Positions 61,886-64,000 of a stretch of DNA of 64,000 nucleotides are shown here, piece after piece (position 1 is the first letter of the stretch; every line of letters starts with the position of its first letter). The notes under the pieces were generated by a model that searched no databases, was not told the DNA's origin, and saw nothing but the letters and a program-made list of their open reading frames with translations. This DNA is from Anoplopoma fimbria (taxonomy: Eukaryota > Chordata > Actinopteri > Perciformes > Anoplopomatidae), in NCBI RefSeq assembly GCF_027596085.1, contig NC_072460.1, positions 14,956,826-15,020,825 of the forward strand, read 5' to 3'. The position numbers were made by a program, and so were the translations under genes.

Positions 61886-63914
61886 CTGTTAATGGAAACA
61901 GAATGTAGAACAAGGTTTAGAATAAAGGCCACCTCTGGGCCTCTAAATTTTCACCTGTCCATTCTTGATCATTTAGGGCTTGAGGCTGAGTCTCATTTAG
62001 TCTTGTTAGTAGAAAATGGCAGTGACTGTTGGCTAGAGGGCTCCCAGACAAAAAGGCCAGAGGTCTAGTGGTTTCAGCTCCAGTGCAGGACATCATGGAT
62101 TCTAGGTACGGGTAAAAGAAGGATAAATATTTAGAGAAAGCTAATTCATTTCAATAATATAACCACAAGCAGCAGTACCATATTGTTCATAGGGCTGGTA
62201 TCATTGTATTATTGCCAATATAAGGTTCATACTGAAAGCAAAACAATTTTTTGTTACTTTACTTTGGGTATCATAAAGACGTGTTTCTACAAAACCCTTT
62301 TCTCGATAACAAAATGGAAAAGAAATGAGAAAGAATTATGATTTAAATCAGATACTATCTTATCAATAATAAGAGTAAGTAACCAAGCTAAGTTTGCTAC
62401 ACGGTTCTACATGGTTCACGGTTCCATGAAATCAAATATTTAAGACCTTACAGACTTAAGAGTAAATATTTGTTGCCAGAGAATCATCCAGAGAACCAGT
62501 TAGAGACAGATATTTAGTACATCACAATTATAAATTCTTGATGTAGTTCACAGTCCTGCTTTTTCCCCTCTTTCCCCCCTCAGGTGTGGCCTATTAATAG
62601 CTGAAAGGTTCGTTGTCTTGGTCAACAAAAAACCTCTTCGTCAGGTAATCAGGTGTGGCCGGGGCTCGGGGCTACAGGTAATAAGCAAACCATACTGTGG
62701 GTCCACAGTAGCAGTGTTGGGGACTACTGATCGAGTGAAAAATTGACTATTACTACAGTACTCTGTAATCCTCTCTGATTTGATTGATGGGAGGACAGTG
62801 ACACAAAGTCTGTTTAATCATCAGTCTATAGATTAGCGGTGTAGCATACTAACGGTTTCTTATTTATTATGTACAAAACACCTTGCACAACCACAGTCAT
62901 GTGAACCACAGTACATGGTGAAAGAAAAAAAAACAGGGAAAGTAACCAGCTTGTCCATTTCAGCACCAAGGACAGCACTCAATCTACCATCATGAAGCAC
63001 ATGGTTTCTAATATCTGTGGCCAACGCAGACTCTAGAGGGAATTGGAAGACCAACATTATCTGCCATCCCTCACAGGTACTTGCAAAGCTCATTGTCTGA
63101 CTTTATACCTACCATACCATACCTTAGGATTCAATTAGAAATGGACAAAGGGAGGCACTTGTAATTTAGCTAAATCTTTCTTGACTAGTACATAATGTTT
63201 AAACTGTGCCAAAATAAGGATACAATCAGCATTTAAAGTAATATACTATGCTTACATCTTTGGGCCATTTGTTGTCTTAGAGGCAAAAATTCATTAATAC
63301 AAGCAGGTAGATATCCCACGGAAATCAAAGTAAGCACAACGCAGTCCATGATGGACCAGATATTGGGGACTGTCTGCAAAGCAGAGGCAAATCCAAACCA
63401 TAATCCCTCCTCTAATCCAAGAGGATTGGGTGCTTTGAGTCACGATGCCACCCAGAGATTGGTTAAATCTGCTTGTCAGTTATAACATAGCTGTCAATCC
63501 CTTATCCATCATTGTTTGAGACAATGACTGTAGCCTTGTGTGCAGCAATGGAACCATCAAGCCGGTGTGTCATTTTGGAACACAAATGGTACAATTAATA
63601 AAATATAAAACAATTACTCAAATATAATCAGACAGATGAACCGGTAAACCATTCAAAACAAGTAAACTACAAACATGTTGGCCTGCTTCTACTAAAGCTT
63701 TGCTTCATGTAATAGATATCATTTACATTAAGATGGAGGTCTCGGGCAGTTTCGAAGGGGACGCGCAAAGTTTACGCGGCTGTAGAACTCCATGTCAACC
63801 AGTTCTGGCAAAAGACAAACACGACTGATTCAATTAAATACTAAATAAAAAATGCTCAGACTGCTGTAACAGAGTAAGGAGACGTCTCACTTCGCCTCAA
63901 GCCTCTGCACTTAC
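61886..63914 (-). other. Intron 1 (about 2.0 kb)
   Basis: This is non-coding sequence between the putative non-coding exon 1 and coding exon 2. It is AT-rich and I see no convincing ORF, RNA gene or mobile element. The stretch around 62710-62770 only weakly resembles a common fish repeat. Confidence 0.5.
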
Positions 63915-64000
63915 TTGTTAGTTGGCAGCCAGCTGTTGCCGCGGAGGGAAAGCTGGAGTCACCACCCAAACTGCACCAGCGTAACGCGTTCATTTACATG
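63915..64000 (-). other. erc2: Candidate 5' non-coding exon 1 of the erc2-like gene (partial)
   Basis: On the minus strand the GC-richer sequence entering at the right edge ends in a consensus donor (ACAA|GTAAGTG, GT at 63914-63913). Exon 2 has an acceptor upstream of its start codon, so a 5' untranslated exon is expected upstream, and this is the best donor in the right place. CpG-containing bases at 63750-63990 suit a promoter-proximal region. The transcription start is not visible and the exon may extend past the window. Confidence 0.4.

Noticed and set aside
62705..62770. Resemblance to a common fish repeat beginning GTGTTGGGGA
   Set aside because: Only the first dozen or so bases resemble it; too weak to annotate.

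Overview
The window is vertebrate nuclear DNA from a teleost fish, most likely a spiny-rayed (percomorph) species. This rests on small exons in large introns, very abundant (CA)n/(TG)n arrays, and several dispersed repeats I recognise from percomorph genomes: a decayed tRNA-derived SINE, the 'GTCACCCATTGG' repeat, the 'TTTGACCACCAAA' repeat and the 'GCATTGCCAGAC' repeat. No bacterial, organellar or CRISPR features are present.

One gene runs through the whole window on the minus strand: an ELKS/CAST (ERC) family gene of the presynaptic active zone, closest to ERC2/CAST. I can place ten coding exons with usable splice sites: exon 2 (60960-61885, start codon at 61821-61823), exon 3 (56470-57308), exon 4 (49772-49846), exon 5 (46763-46918), exon 6 (43992-44159), exon 7 (32212-32379), exon 8 (14204-14341), exon 9 (9564-9752), exon 10 (5554-5595) and exon 11 (4777-4970). 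A candidate non-coding exon 1 lies at 63915-64000. All junctions are phase 0 except the last, which is phase 2. The C-terminal exons lie beyond position 1. The protein is unusual for the family. It has a Ser/Pro-rich insertion of roughly 130 residues in exon 3, a Gln-Gly hexanucleotide repeat in coding sequence, and a Pro/Ser-rich linker where a conserved coiled-coil segment should be. The sequence as given carries a one-base frameshift inside the hexanucleotide repeat.

The large intron between exons 7 and 8 (about 17.9 kb) holds a second, apparently intact gene on the opposite strand. It has two exons (27377-27409 and 27665-29092) and encodes a predicted 486-residue charged coiled-coil protein built on four 70-residue repeats, followed by an AATAAA signal at 29164. 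I do not recognise it. It is the best candidate for something undescribed. A decayed gag fragment of an LTR retrotransposon (26289-26752, minus) and a SINE (25690-25822, minus) lie just upstream of it.

The rest is intron: microsatellites, minisatellites, decayed mobile elements and a few striking short hairpins and palindromes. Most of it shows no recognisable function.
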